This document shows, one piece after another, positions 36,177 to 45,284 of a stretch of 64,000 nt of DNA (positions are counted from its first letter, which is position 1; the number at the start of each line of letters is the position of its first letter). The translations under genes and the position numbers were made by a program. The stretch lies in the NCBI RefSeq assembly GCF_018860365.1, contig NZ_JAHKPO010000003.1:1116001-1180000 (forward strand), in the 5' to 3' direction. This stretch comes from Arenibacter algicola. Lineage in GTDB: Bacteria; Bacteroidota; Bacteroidia; Flavobacteriales; Flavobacteriaceae. The notes beneath the pieces are model-generated. The model was not told the origin of the DNA. It saw nothing but the letters and a program-made list of their open reading frames with translations, and ran no database searches.

Positions 36177-36950
36177 ATGAATTCTCGGGAATCCCAATTA
36201 AAAGCTTTTGATCGTCTACTCACAATTATGGATGAATTGCGAGCTCAATGTCCGTGGGACAAAAAGCAAACCATGCAAACGCTACGTCATTTAACCATTG
36301 AAGAAACCTATGAATTGGGCGACGCCATTTTGGACAATGATTTGGAGGAAATAAAAAAGGAATTGGGCGATGTTCTCCTCCACATTGTATTTTATGCTAA
36401 AATTGGAAGTGAAACCAAACATTTTGATATAGCAGACGTAGCCAATGATATCTGTGACAAACTGATCAATAGGCATCCACATATTTATGGAGATGTTGTG
36501 GTGAAAGATGAAGAAGAAGTGAAGCAGAATTGGGAAAAAATCAAATTAAAAGAAGGCAAAAAAAGTGTTTTGGAAGGAGTTCCAAAAGGTCTTCCGTCCC
36601 TTGTCAAGGCCAACCGTATTCAGGATAAGGTGGCCGGAGTTGGATTCGATTGGGAAAAACCGGAACAGGTATGGGAAAAAGTTCAGGAAGAACTGGAAGA
36701 ATTCCAAGATGAGGTTAAACAAGGAAATGCGGACGCCATGGAGTCCGAGTTTGGAGATGTGCTGTTTTCCATGGTAAATTATGCCCGATTTTTGAATATT
36801 AATCCAGAAAACGCCTTGGAGCGTACCAATAAGAAGTTTATTAAGCGCTTTCAATATTTGGAAAACAAGGCCAAGGAACAGGGAAAGGCCTTAAAGGATA
36901 TGACCTTGACCGAAATGGATGTTTTTTGGGAGGAGGCCAAGAGTATTTAA
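36177..36950 (+). CDS. mazG: Nucleoside triphosphate pyrophosphohydrolase MazG
   Basis: 257 residues from MNSRESQLKAFDRLLTIMD. MazG hydrolyses (d)NTPs to the monophosphate and pyrophosphate and cleans the pool of damaged nucleotides. Two tandem MazG domains are present. The first has CPWDKKQTMQTLRHLTIEE and the metal-binding EETYELGDAI with KKELGDVLLH (about residues 30-80). The second has VGFDWEKPEQVWEKVQEELEEF and ESEFGDVLFSMVNYAR. The size matches the E. coli-type enzyme. It is a single gene between a divergent TolB-like gene and a convergent histidine kinase gene. Confidence 0.95.
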   Translation: MNSRESQLKAFDRLLTIMDELRAQCPWDKKQTMQTLRHLTIEETYELGDAILDNDLEEIKKELGDVLLHIVFYAKIGSETKHFDIADVANDICDKLINRHPHIYGDVVVKDEEEVKQNWEKIKLKEGKKSVLEGVPKGLPSLVKANRIQDKVAGVGFDWEKPEQVWEKVQEELEEFQDEVKQGNADAMESEFGDVLFSMVNYARFLNINPENALERTNKKFIKRFQYLENKAKEQGKALKDMTLTEMDVFWEEAKSI

Positions 36951-37028
36951 TTTTTAAGCAGGCAGGGTGTTATACCGAAAAAGCATCAATACACCATCTA
37001 AAAATATTGATTACAAGATTTTAAATTG

Positions 37029-37037
37029 CCCCCCCCC
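37029..37037 (+). repeat. Poly-C tract of nine bases
   Basis: Nine consecutive C in an AT-rich context, 7-15 bases beyond the stop codon of the histidine kinase gene (stop at 37044-37046, minus strand). Such tracts can slip during replication. Confidence 0.8.
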
Positions 37038-37043
37038 AATAAA

Positions 37044-39650
37044 TTAAAAAACCACGGTAAAGGTAGATCCCACGTCAATTTTACTAGTGGCGGAAATGGA
37101 ACCTCCCATAGCCTCGATCTGAACTTTGGTCATATAAAGTCCAACCCCCTTTGCTTCTGGATGGCTGTGAAATACCTTGTTAAGCCCAAACAATTTATGA
37201 CCGTGTTTGTCCATATTTATTCCCAATCCATTATCATTTATGCTCAGTATTGTTTTGCTATTTTCAATTTTGGATTCCAAATAAATTTCAGGGATCCTAT
37301 CCTCCGATTTATATTTAATGGCATTGGAAATTAAATTGAGAAAAATGCTGTCGAGGTATATGTCGTTGTAGACCACAGTGGGTACTTTTGAGAAATCACT
37401 TTTAATTATAGCGCCAGATTGTTCTATCTGACTAGAGATGATTTCTTGGGTCTTGATTAGTGTTTTTTCAAAGGATAATTCCTTGGTAGCCTTGGTACTG
37501 TCGTCTGTGGTCTGGATTACTTCAACCATGGTATTCAAGGTAGAGGAGAGGTGGTCTATTACAATTTCAAATTTCTCAAATAATTCGCTACGCTCCTCCT
37601 CGCTTTCAGAATCTTTATAGAAACTGGATAGAGTTTGTAGGTTGGCTACAGGTGATCGTAAATTATGCGAGGTTATATGTGCGAAATCTGCCAATTGGCG
37701 GTTTTGGTTTGTAAGTTTTTTAGTGAGGACTTCAAGGTTTTCTTTAGCTTCAATTAACTTTTTTCGGTTATTGACCGTTTCGGAAATGTCTGTGGCCACC
37801 CCTAAAAATCCATTTATATCTCCATTCGGCCCCTTAATAGCAGTTGTAATTAATTGTACAGGGAAATGTGTGCCATCTTTACGCACGTAGGTCCACTCCA
37901 TGGATTCAAAACTATCTCGTCTTGCATGTTCCACAAAAACATCGAAACCGCTAATAGTTTTGCCAAATATTTTTGACAACTCCTTGCCATGCTTTTCCAC
38001 CTCTTCGCGCACATGTATGATTTCTGGGGTCATTTTTCCAATCATCTCTGCAGCTGAATATTGCAATAAATTTTCGGCACCTTTATTAAAATGGGTAATT
38101 AATCCATTCATGTCCGTTCCGATAATGGAGATTGGGCCAACATTAAAAATGGCGCTTAGTTCCTCATTGGCCTTATTTAAGGCATTTTCCGTAACCTTAA
38201 TATCGTTGATGTTGTGGAACACTCCATATAATCTTACACACTGCCCGTCTACCATTTCCGCCTGGCCTATGGCCCTTGCCCAACGGCTATTCCCTTTTGC
38301 GGTAATCAGCTCAACTTCTACATCATAGGAGATTCCTTTTTCGATAGCATTGTTTACCGCCAGTTGAATTTTGTCCCTACTTTCCCCTTCTTTAAAAAAA
38401 TTAATGGCTGTTTCAAGTTCTGGCACATAATCATAGGGCACTTCATGTATTTCACAGGTTACTGTACTCCAATGGATTTTGCCATTAATGGTATCAACTT
38501 CCCAAGTACCAATTCTTGCCACTTCGTTGGTTTTGTCCAGGATTTCTTCGATACGGAGTTTTTCCTTTTCCTTTTCCTTTATAGCGGTAATATCCAAAGT
38601 GTATATTAACAATCCGCCAATTGTATCAGGAGAAATATACCAGGGCCTAATGTCATAGCTAAGCCATTGGACCCTACCATCTGGCCATTTATAGGCTATT
38701 TCATCCTCGTGATGTATAGCCCCTGCAAGACAATCTTGGTGAATTTTTTTCCATTCTTCTTCAATTTCCGGAAAAATCTCGTAGAGGGATTTACCCGTAA
38801 TTTCTTTGTCGCTTAAATTATAATCGCTCCTCCAACGATCTGATGCAGCAAGGAACCTCATGTCATTGTCGAACATGGCCATGGCATTGGGTGCCTTATC
38901 AATAAAAATCTTATTGTGTTCCTCCTTTACCTTTAGATCGGCTTGCAGGTCATTTACCTGATCCATTTTTTCTTGTATCTCCTTATTGGAAGTTTCCAAG
39001 GCTATATTGGCAAGCTGTAATGAATTAGACTTTTCTTTAAGCTTTTTTATCAGCGGTAAAAAGACTAGGGCAAATTGACCAATGATTACCATTGCAACTA
39101 TAAGAGCAACAAGATATGTAATACTGTAAAGATCGGAAAGATTCTTCTCTGCTGTGTTTTGATATTCCAACACAATATTGTTCATACTTGTCAAAACCGG
39201 TGATTCTTCCTGTCTTATGGTATTTATACTGGAACCCAGGATGTCAGGACTATTGGGATTATCTAGAATTTTAAGGGCAGCATTTAATAATTTAGTGGTA
39301 CTAGGTCGCGAGGCATTGAATAAGTCGTCAATTTTATCCGAATTGGGTAGGTCTTTGTTGGCCGCAATAAGGTAATTCTGATTTTTTTGCCATTCAGAGG
39401 TTAAACCCTTTAGACTATCGAGATAAACTTTATTGGCTATTACGCCTTGGTCCAAGTTTATGGCAAACACATGTTTCGAAATACGCTGACTTAGCATGCG
39501 TTGTCTTCCTGCGATGTTAATTAGGTGTACATCGGAAGTTAGAATATCAATCCGATTTTGGAAAAATAGTACCGCTAAAATTATACTTAGAACAATGGTA
39601 GTAATAAAAAAGAGATACCTCTTTTTGGTGGATTTTTCAAGTTTATCCAT
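37044..39650 (-). CDS. PilJ-N/PAS hybrid sensor histidine kinase, membrane-bound
   Basis: 868 residues. A first helix (13-33) and a second (178-200) frame a periplasmic domain of the PilJ N-terminal type, recognised by HLINIAGRQRMLSQRISKHV. A coiled coil (200-245) leads to three PAS domains: about 245-360 (ending WYISPDTIGGLLIYTLDIT), 370-485 and 495-630. The kinase core has phosphorylatable His662 in ITSHNLRSP and an ATP-binding domain with NLISNAIKYKS, DNGLGINM and GVGLYMTKVQ. No response regulator gene is adjacent. Its PAS1-PAS2 and kinase parts are close to the soluble kinase at 56947, so the two are paralogues. Confidence 0.9.
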   Translation of the reverse strand: MDKLEKSTKKRYLFFITTIVLSIILAVLFFQNRIDILTSDVHLINIAGRQRMLSQRISKHVFAINLDQGVIANKVYLDSLKGLTSEWQKNQNYLIAANKDLPNSDKIDDLFNASRPSTTKLLNAALKILDNPNSPDILGSSINTIRQEESPVLTSMNNIVLEYQNTAEKNLSDLYSITYLVALIVAMVIIGQFALVFLPLIKKLKEKSNSLQLANIALETSNKEIQEKMDQVNDLQADLKVKEEHNKIFIDKAPNAMAMFDNDMRFLAASDRWRSDYNLSDKEITGKSLYEIFPEIEEEWKKIHQDCLAGAIHHEDEIAYKWPDGRVQWLSYDIRPWYISPDTIGGLLIYTLDITAIKEKEKEKLRIEEILDKTNEVARIGTWEVDTINGKIHWSTVTCEIHEVPYDYVPELETAINFFKEGESRDKIQLAVNNAIEKGISYDVEVELITAKGNSRWARAIGQAEMVDGQCVRLYGVFHNINDIKVTENALNKANEELSAIFNVGPISIIGTDMNGLITHFNKGAENLLQYSAAEMIGKMTPEIIHVREEVEKHGKELSKIFGKTISGFDVFVEHARRDSFESMEWTYVRKDGTHFPVQLITTAIKGPNGDINGFLGVATDISETVNNRKKLIEAKENLEVLTKKLTNQNRQLADFAHITSHNLRSPVANLQTLSSFYKDSESEEERSELFEKFEIVIDHLSSTLNTMVEVIQTTDDSTKATKELSFEKTLIKTQEIISSQIEQSGAIIKSDFSKVPTVVYNDIYLDSIFLNLISNAIKYKSEDRIPEIYLESKIENSKTILSINDNGLGINMDKHGHKLFGLNKVFHSHPEAKGVGLYMTKVQIEAMGGSISATSKIDVGSTFTVVF

Positions 39651-40036
39651 TTTGGGGATTTTATTTACTTTTATATATGGATGTGCTAAATCTATAGGAC
39701 GGGTAGTAATTTTCTTTCAAACCTCGTATTAATAGCATAGCAATATAGCTTCTAAGCCCCATATTGGTTGGTATTTTTTCAATATAGGGTATTTTTTTTG
39801 CATTCTAAAATACTTTTCTTGCACTTTAGAACTGTCGCAAAATTTATGGAGAGGTAATTTAAAAATATAAAATAGCAGATTCTATGATATTGGTCATTTA
39901 TTATTTTTTTGGTTAAGTGATTAATTTTACGGAATGCATGGCAGGTTCGTTTTGAGATTAATGGCATTAAATGGAAAATTCCATTGTTCTAAAACCAAAG
40001 CTAACCCTTATATTTGCCCCTTCAAATTAAAGCGTC
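39651..40036. other. Divergent intergenic region of 386 bases
   Basis: AT-rich spacer between the histidine kinase (minus) and the MATE gene (plus). The MATE promoter lies at its right end. A 62-codon minus-strand frame at 39779-39967 has no recognisable sequence and is not called. Confidence 0.5.
40009..40016 (+). promoter_or_regulatory. Putative -7 box of the MATE gene promoter
   Basis: TATATTTG matches TAnnTTTG, 21 bases before the TTG start. ATTG at 39983-39986 is a weak -33 candidate 22 bases upstream. Confidence 0.45.
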
Positions 40037-41425
40037 TTGTTGCAGAAATATACAAAGGAGTTTCGTTATAATTTATCCCTTTCATTTCCTGTTATTTTGG
40101 GAATGTTGGGGCATTCGTTTGTACAATTTGCCGACAATATTATGGTGGGGCAATTGGGGACGGCGGAATTGGCAGCGGTCTCCTTGGGCAATAGTTTTGT
40201 GTTTATAGCCATGTCCTTGGGTATAGGGTTTTCTACCGCCATTACGCCTTTGGTGGCGGAGGCCGATGGGGCGGGCAATGTTGGAGCAGGAAAAAGCGCT
40301 CTTAAGCACGGTCTTTTGTTGTGCACACTAATGGGCATTTCACTTTTTGGGATAATACTATTGGCCAAGCCACTCATGTATCTAATGAAGCAACCTCCAG
40401 AAGTGGTGGAATTGGCTATGCCCTATCTGGATTTAGTGGCATTTTCTTTAGTTCCGTTAATTATATTCCAAGCTTTTAAGCAGTTCTCTGAGGGATTGTC
40501 CCAGACAAAATATCCTATGTATGCCACTGTAATTGCCAATTTTGTAAATATTCTATTGAATTATCTGCTAATTTTCGGTTCCTGGGGCTTTCCTAAAATG
40601 GGAATCGTGGGGGCGGCCTGGGGTACGTTGATTTCCCGTATCATTATGGTTATTTTTCTTTGGGTACTACTCAAGAATAAAAAGAAATTTCACGATTATG
40701 TTACGGGATTCAATTTTGCGATTATAGAGAAAAAGGTCATGAAGAAAATCATTGACCTCGGATTTCCCTCTGCCTTACAGATGTTTTTTGAGGTAGCCAT
40801 TTTTACAGCGGCAGTATGGTTAAGTGGTGTTTTGGGCAAGAATTCCCAAGCGGCCAACCAGATTGCGTTAAACCTAAGCAGTATGACCTTTATGGTAGGT
40901 ATGGGGCTGGGAGTCGCTGCAATGATCCGTGTGGGAAATCAAAAAGGATTGATGGATTTTAAAGAATTAAGGCGTATATCCCAATCTATTTTTCTGCTCA
41001 CTTTGATATTGGAAATTGTTTTTGCCGCGTCCTTTGTTGCTTTAAATGATTTTCTGCCAACAATTTATCTGGATCTGGGTGATACTACCAATTTGGTAGA
41101 TAACATGGAAGTGATCAAGATTGCGGCCGAACTAATTTTGGTTGCGGCCGTATTCCAAATTTCGGATGGTTTACAGGTTGTGGTATTGGGGGCGCTAAGG
41201 GGACTTCAGGATGTTAGGATACCCACTATGATTACCTTTGTCGCCTATTGGATAATAGGCTTTCCCATTAGTTTTTATCTAGGACTTTATACCTCCTTGG
41301 AGAGTACCGGGATATGGATCGGCTTGTTGTCCGGACTAACGGCATCTGCCATAATGTTGTATATTCGATTTAATTATTTGACCAAGAAACTAATTGCCCA
41401 AAGGGCCTTGCAAGAGATTGATTGA
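40037..41425 (+). CDS. MATE family efflux transporter
   Basis: 462 residues with 12 membrane helices in two related halves. MATE proteins export drugs or metabolites in exchange for Na+ or H+. Family motifs include QFADNIMVGQLGTAELAAVSLGNS in the first helix pair and its counterpart QAANQIALNLSSMTFMVGMGLG in the second half, plus GALRGLQDVRIPT. The start is the TTG TTG CAG at 40037; no nearer ATG fits, and the -7 box lies just upstream. The substrate is not determinable. Its size and helix count are normal for the NorM-type subfamily. Confidence 0.93.
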   Translation: MLQKYTKEFRYNLSLSFPVILGMLGHSFVQFADNIMVGQLGTAELAAVSLGNSFVFIAMSLGIGFSTAITPLVAEADGAGNVGAGKSALKHGLLLCTLMGISLFGIILLAKPLMYLMKQPPEVVELAMPYLDLVAFSLVPLIIFQAFKQFSEGLSQTKYPMYATVIANFVNILLNYLLIFGSWGFPKMGIVGAAWGTLISRIIMVIFLWVLLKNKKKFHDYVTGFNFAIIEKKVMKKIIDLGFPSALQMFFEVAIFTAAVWLSGVLGKNSQAANQIALNLSSMTFMVGMGLGVAAMIRVGNQKGLMDFKELRRISQSIFLLTLILEIVFAASFVALNDFLPTIYLDLGDTTNLVDNMEVIKIAAELILVAAVFQISDGLQVVVLGALRGLQDVRIPTMITFVAYWIIGFPISFYLGLYTSLESTGIWIGLLSGLTASAIMLYIRFNYLTKKLIAQRALQEID

Positions 41426-41498
41426 TATTAAAGCAAGTCGTTATCTACTAAGATGTAACAGTTTTGGGGATATCGATAATTAAATAAAAAGTTATTTT

Positions 41499-41726
41499 AT
41501 GGAATTCCCAAAATTTTTATTAGGCGACAATACGGATTATCCTACGGCGATTTTTGTGGTACATACCGAATATCCTAGATTTATTATAAATCTGGAGAAC
41601 GATGAGGTAGAGTGGTTGGAGGATTTTACCCAGGAGGATGAAAAGGAACTGGAGGCTGAAGCTGAGAATTTAATTGAACAAGCTACGGCATTCTATGACC
41701 GTGAAATTTCTCGGTACGAAGAATAG
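41499..41726 (+). CDS. Small acidic conserved protein, 75 aa
   Basis: I do not recognise a named family. The 75-residue product is strongly acidic: FIINLENDEVEWLEDFTQ and EDEKELEAEAENLIEQA make the second half a charged helix, possibly a coiled coil. The first 30 residues carry aromatic residues and YPTAIFVVHTEYPRF. There is no signal peptide. It lies between the MATE gene (73-base gap) and the PAP2 gene, whose ATG comes three bases after its stop codon, so it is probably co-transcribed with the latter. Coding is supported by the tight operon spacing and normal codon use. Confidence 0.75.
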   Translation: MEFPKFLLGDNTDYPTAIFVVHTEYPRFIINLENDEVEWLEDFTQEDEKELEAEAENLIEQATAFYDREISRYEE

Positions 41727-41729
41727 CCT

Positions 41730-42299
41730 ATGTTGGACCAGTTGGTACATTACGACAAGGAATTATTTCTGTTCCTTAATAACTTGGGCAGTGACAGGTG
41801 GGACGGTTTTTGGCTTTTCATGACCAATAAATGGAGTTCTATTCCCCTTTATGCCCTTTTGGCATTTTTAACCTATAAGGCATTTGGTCTAAAGCGTCTT
41901 TTAATGACACTGGTGGCCATTGCATTGCTTATTTTGGTTACGGACCAGTTGGCCAATTTTTTTAAGTATGGCGTGCAGCGGTTGAGGCCCTGCCATGACA
42001 ACGAGATAAACGGGTTAATGCGTTTGGTGAAAAGTTCCTGTGGTGGAAAATTTGGCTATTTCTCCGCCCATGCTGCCAATTCTTTTGCCGTGGCCGTTTT
42101 CTTTACCTCCTTATTACGGACAAAGTATAAATATATCGGACTGTTTCTAATAGGGTGGGCCTCGGTGGTAGCCTATAGCCGGATATATATAGGGGTACAT
42201 TTTCCGTTGGATGTGCTAACGGGAACAATTATCGGAACTTTTTTGGGAGGATTATTTCTGCAGCTTTTTCTAAAGGCAATTGACAAATACGACCACTGA
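41730..42299 (+). CDS. PAP2 (phosphatidic acid phosphatase) family membrane protein
   Basis: 189 residues with about five membrane helices. All three parts of the PAP2 phosphatase signature are present: FFKYGVQRLRP (KX6RP, around residue 76), FSAHAANSFAVAVFF (a PSGH-like motif with the catalytic His in SAH), and SRIYIGVHFPLDVLTG (SRX5HX3D). The active site faces the periplasm. Such enzymes hydrolyse undecaprenyl pyrophosphate, phosphatidate or other lipid phosphates. Three bases separate it from the small acidic gene upstream. A lipid- or glycan-related cluster begins just beyond on the opposite strand, so recycling of a carrier lipid is plausible. Confidence 0.93.
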   Translation: MLDQLVHYDKELFLFLNNLGSDRWDGFWLFMTNKWSSIPLYALLAFLTYKAFGLKRLLMTLVAIALLILVTDQLANFFKYGVQRLRPCHDNEINGLMRLVKSSCGGKFGYFSAHAANSFAVAVFFTSLLRTKYKYIGLFLIGWASVVAYSRIYIGVHFPLDVLTGTIIGTFLGGLFLQLFLKAIDKYDH

Positions 42300-42344
42300 C
42301 CTAAGATCCCATCTCAGGATTGTTTTTACACTGAAGCCTTAAAT

Positions 42345-43025
42345 TTATTTGGTTTGTTCCTTTTCAAAGATTTCCTTGTTCAGGGGCCCTAAAAAAATCA
42401 AGAAAAAGATTGCACCAAAAGCCAATTCGTATACTTCCCATTTTCGGCTGGCCGGATTCAGGGCAACTAAAACGGTAGCCACTAAAAATGCGATAGTATG
42501 ATGCCATTTTACAATGGGCACCGCAAAATTGTTGGCCAAATCCTTAAACCAATTAAATTTCCTGAAGAGGATAGGGGTAATCAATAGGTAAAGAAACATC
42601 ACCAGGAACAATAACTGACTGAAGATAATTTTGTTTATTTTCTTTTCACCTACCACCAGATTATGCAAGTTGGTTTCGCCCTGGGCGTTGTTTTCTATAA
42701 AAAATTCGCTGGATTCCACTCCGAAGATTCGTTGTCCCCATGAGATTTCCTCACCTGCAGCAAAAAGGAATAAGACCACAAAAATGAAGGTCCCCAGTTT
42801 CCACAATATTTTTTTGTTGCTCCATAAAGTTAATAAGTGGTAGAGAGAAAGTGCAAATATGCCAAATAACATTATAGCAGTACCCCATTCCACCGGTCCA
42901 TCTTCCTGTGCATAGTTAACATCAAAATAAATGTCGTCCTTTAGGCCTAAATAAAGACCAAACAAAACAATAGCCAGTAAAATACTGTATCCTATTTTTT
43001 CAATTTTGGAAAAGATATTCATCAT
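42345..43025 (-). CDS. Conserved hypothetical multi-pass membrane protein
   Basis: 226 residues, no recognised family. Hydrophobic segments lie near residues 12-30, 48-65, 76-92, 133-155, 170-190 and 200-218, so about six helices. A loop near residue 90 has FAAGEEISWGQRIFGVES, a conserved-looking acidic stretch ahead of NLHNLVVGEKK. Its start overlaps the GT39 stop by four bases (ATGA), so it is translationally coupled to a glycosyltransferase and very likely takes part in the same membrane glycosylation step. The function is otherwise unknown. Confidence 0.82.
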   Translation of the reverse strand: MMNIFSKIEKIGYSILLAIVLFGLYLGLKDDIYFDVNYAQEDGPVEWGTAIMLFGIFALSLYHLLTLWSNKKILWKLGTFIFVVLFLFAAGEEISWGQRIFGVESSEFFIENNAQGETNLHNLVVGEKKINKIIFSQLLFLVMFLYLLITPILFRKFNWFKDLANNFAVPIVKWHHTIAFLVATVLVALNPASRKWEVYELAFGAIFFLIFLGPLNKEIFEKEQTK

Positions 43026-44674
43026 CGTTTTTGAACTATATATAAATTACTTATTAAACGGTTCTTATGTCCTTTGGTTCCTGGGTTGGCATTATAGTTT
43101 AAATCGTACACGGTATTTAACGTATAGCTATATTCCGGGTCAAAGATACGTTTAAATTCATTTTCATCTGTCGGAATTACCAGCACTCCAAATTTTTCGC
43201 CTTCGGGAATTAGGATTTCCTCTTCCCCCTTAAGTACTGGAATTGCTGAGCCATAGTCCCAAATCATTTCCGGAGCAATTTCACCAAAGCAATAAGTTTT
43301 TAATCCTTCTTCCTGCATAGCTTTTCTTAATTGAGATATACTTCTATACTCCGTATTTTTTTCCATAGCTCCAGTGAGAGGCATCGCTAATAATTTTATG
43401 GCACCTACTAAGGCTATAGAGAGCAAAAAGCAGCTAAAAATCTGTTGCTTTTTAAGTTGTACAAAAAGTAATACACCAATAGCAAAAAGTGTAAGAGATG
43501 ACAAAACATAGTAAACCCATAGGCCGTTCAAACCATCCTTAAGTAATAAATAGGCAATAAAGGGATAGGCTATACCAATTAGTCCCAATAAGGAAAAATG
43601 AAAATATACTGGTATTTTTTCTTTCTGTACAAAGGAGCTTTTAAAATTTCTGATGACATATTCCATATAAAACCCCGTATTTAGGGCGAGGGGAATTAAT
43701 ACGGGAACAAGATATCTGGCTTTTTTTTCGGGGATGATAGAAAGTAGAATTACCGAAAAAATAGTCCATAGAAAGCTAAGTCGGTATGCCTTTTTATCAC
43801 TTACCTTATTTTTAAGATAGGGATATATTAGACTAATTAAGGCTGGAATGGTCCATATTCCGCTTTGTATGAAAAAGCTCCAATAATAATAGAAGGGGCG
43901 CACATTGTAGCTGGACCAATTGGCTGTTTCTTTTTTGGTTATTGCCAAAAAGGCATTGGGATCGGCAAGGCGAACATAAAGGAACCACCATACGCCAATA
44001 ACCATGGCCAAGAGGATCATAACAACCAAGGGGATATATTTCCTGTAAACTCCGAAGCCCTTATATTTATATACGAAGCCATAGGCCAAGAGAAAAGGCA
44101 GGAAGAGTGCATATAGGGAAACAGGTCCCTTGCTCATAAAGGACAGACCTATAAAGAGTCCGGCAAGTAGACTGTTCTTCCATTTATTGTCAGGATGGTC
44201 AAAAAAACTATATAGAAAGTAAATGGCTGTCAACATAAATCCGTGGGTGTATATATCCCAAGGAGCTTCAACGGTAATTACGATAATGTAAAATGAACTT
44301 AATAAAATAAGGGCATTTATGAGTGCGTGTAATTTATTGTCAAGTATTTTTAAGGAAAACAGATACCCTATATATCCCAAAAATATGGCCATCAACATCG
44401 TCGGTAACCTTAGTCCGGCTATGTTTTCCAATCCAAATATCGATCCAAAGAGGGCGGTGATCCAGCTAGGTAATGGGGGTTTCTCATATCTAGGAAGGTC
44501 GTTCATTGTGGTCAGCAACCAATTACCGTCCGTAATCATCTCCCGAGCCGTGACGAAATTCCTGGCTTCCATGATTGTAACCGGGATAACGTTTAAATGA
44601 AATAGAAAAATGGAGATTCCCGCCAAGAAGATCAGGGCAATAGGATTATTTTTCAACCACGTCATGCTCTTCAT
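43022..44674 (-). CDS. ArnT-like glycosyltransferase, family 39 (GT39/PMT superfamily)
   Basis: 550 residues with about twelve membrane helices. The first loop carries ARNFVTAREMITDGNWLLT and RYEKPPLPSWITA, a pattern with Asp/Glu residues typical of ArnT and protein O-mannosyltransferases, which move sugars from undecaprenyl-phosphate. The last 110 residues form a periplasmic domain. The start at 44674 (MKSMTW) overlaps the LAB_N gene by 29 bases; MTWLKNN at 44665 is an alternative. In ArnT this reaction adds aminoarabinose to lipid A; here the sugar is unknown, but the LAB_N and DPM-like neighbours support a lipid A or lipid-linked glycan target. Confidence 0.92.
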   Translation of the reverse strand: MKSMTWLKNNPIALIFLAGISIFLFHLNVIPVTIMEARNFVTAREMITDGNWLLTTMNDLPRYEKPPLPSWITALFGSIFGLENIAGLRLPTMLMAIFLGYIGYLFSLKILDNKLHALINALILLSSFYIIVITVEAPWDIYTHGFMLTAIYFLYSFFDHPDNKWKNSLLAGLFIGLSFMSKGPVSLYALFLPFLLAYGFVYKYKGFGVYRKYIPLVVMILLAMVIGVWWFLYVRLADPNAFLAITKKETANWSSYNVRPFYYYWSFFIQSGIWTIPALISLIYPYLKNKVSDKKAYRLSFLWTIFSVILLSIIPEKKARYLVPVLIPLALNTGFYMEYVIRNFKSSFVQKEKIPVYFHFSLLGLIGIAYPFIAYLLLKDGLNGLWVYYVLSSLTLFAIGVLLFVQLKKQQIFSCFLLSIALVGAIKLLAMPLTGAMEKNTEYRSISQLRKAMQEEGLKTYCFGEIAPEMIWDYGSAIPVLKGEEEILIPEGEKFGVLVIPTDENEFKRIFDPEYSYTLNTVYDLNYNANPGTKGHKNRLISNLYIVQKR

Positions 44675-45284
44675 TTTTAAGGATAAATAGATTTCTTAAA
44701 TAAACAATCATGCCCAGTGAATGGCCGGCAAATAGGACCGGGTCTTTCCTAAAAATGGCGTAGGTAAGAATTAAGGAGGCCCCAATTAAACTTAGTAGCC
44801 AAAAACCAAAGGGAAGACTGGAGGTTTTCTTTTTTTCGGAATATATCCATTGGTATACAAACCGAAAGGTAAAAATAACCTGTGCTATACTGCCCAATAA
44901 TAGCAACCAGATAGGAATGTTTTCGTTACTGAAGAATTGCCTTAGGTCATAGGCGTTGTTATTGTATCCATAAACAATAATGATCCCAGGGAAAATCCAT
45001 AGAAAAACCCTAAAGGCCCACGGTAATTTAGTCCATTCACCTTGTAACTGGATATTGCGGATATAAATAAAATAGGTAATGGCCTGTCCCAACATTATGG
45101 CAAAATCGTCACGTAACCACCCATACACAAATAATAGAAAAGAAGCCAATAAACTTAATTGCCAGAACAGTCTAGGGGTAAGTACTTTTTTGTTCTTTTC
45201 AGATATAACCCATTGCACCACCATTCTACTGGAAAACAGAATTTGGGCAATAAAGCCAATTGCATAAACCATCCAATCTGCCAT
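44646..45284 (-). CDS. Lipid-A-disaccharide synthase N-terminal domain protein, duplicated LAB_N
   Basis: 212 residues with about six membrane helices. The LAB_N motif occurs twice: GFIAQILFSSRMVVQWVISE (residues 10-29) with SFLLFVYGWLRDD, and GSIAQVIFTFRFVYQWIYSE (about 131-150) with GASLILTYAIFRKDP, so the protein is a tandem duplication. A single LAB_N domain is the usual companion of LpxB or of ArnT-like enzymes and has no known catalytic role. The gene directly follows the GT2 gene (adjacent stop and start) and overlaps the GT39 start, so all are one operon. Confidence 0.88.
   Translation of the reverse strand: MADWMVYAIGFIAQILFSSRMVVQWVISEKNKKVLTPRLFWQLSLLASFLLFVYGWLRDDFAIMLGQAITYFIYIRNIQLQGEWTKLPWAFRVFLWIFPGIIIVYGYNNNAYDLRQFFSNENIPIWLLLLGSIAQVIFTFRFVYQWIYSEKKKTSSLPFGFWLLSLIGASLILTYAIFRKDPVLFAGHSLGMIVYLRNLFILKNEEHDVVEK

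Noticed and set aside
39779..39967. 62-codon minus-strand frame between the kinase and MATE genes
   Set aside because: Its composition looks like random AT-rich sequence and it lies in a divergent promoter region.
42300..42317. Short hairpin between the PAP2 gene and the convergent membrane protein gene
   Set aside because: The stem is interrupted and weak despite a following T run.
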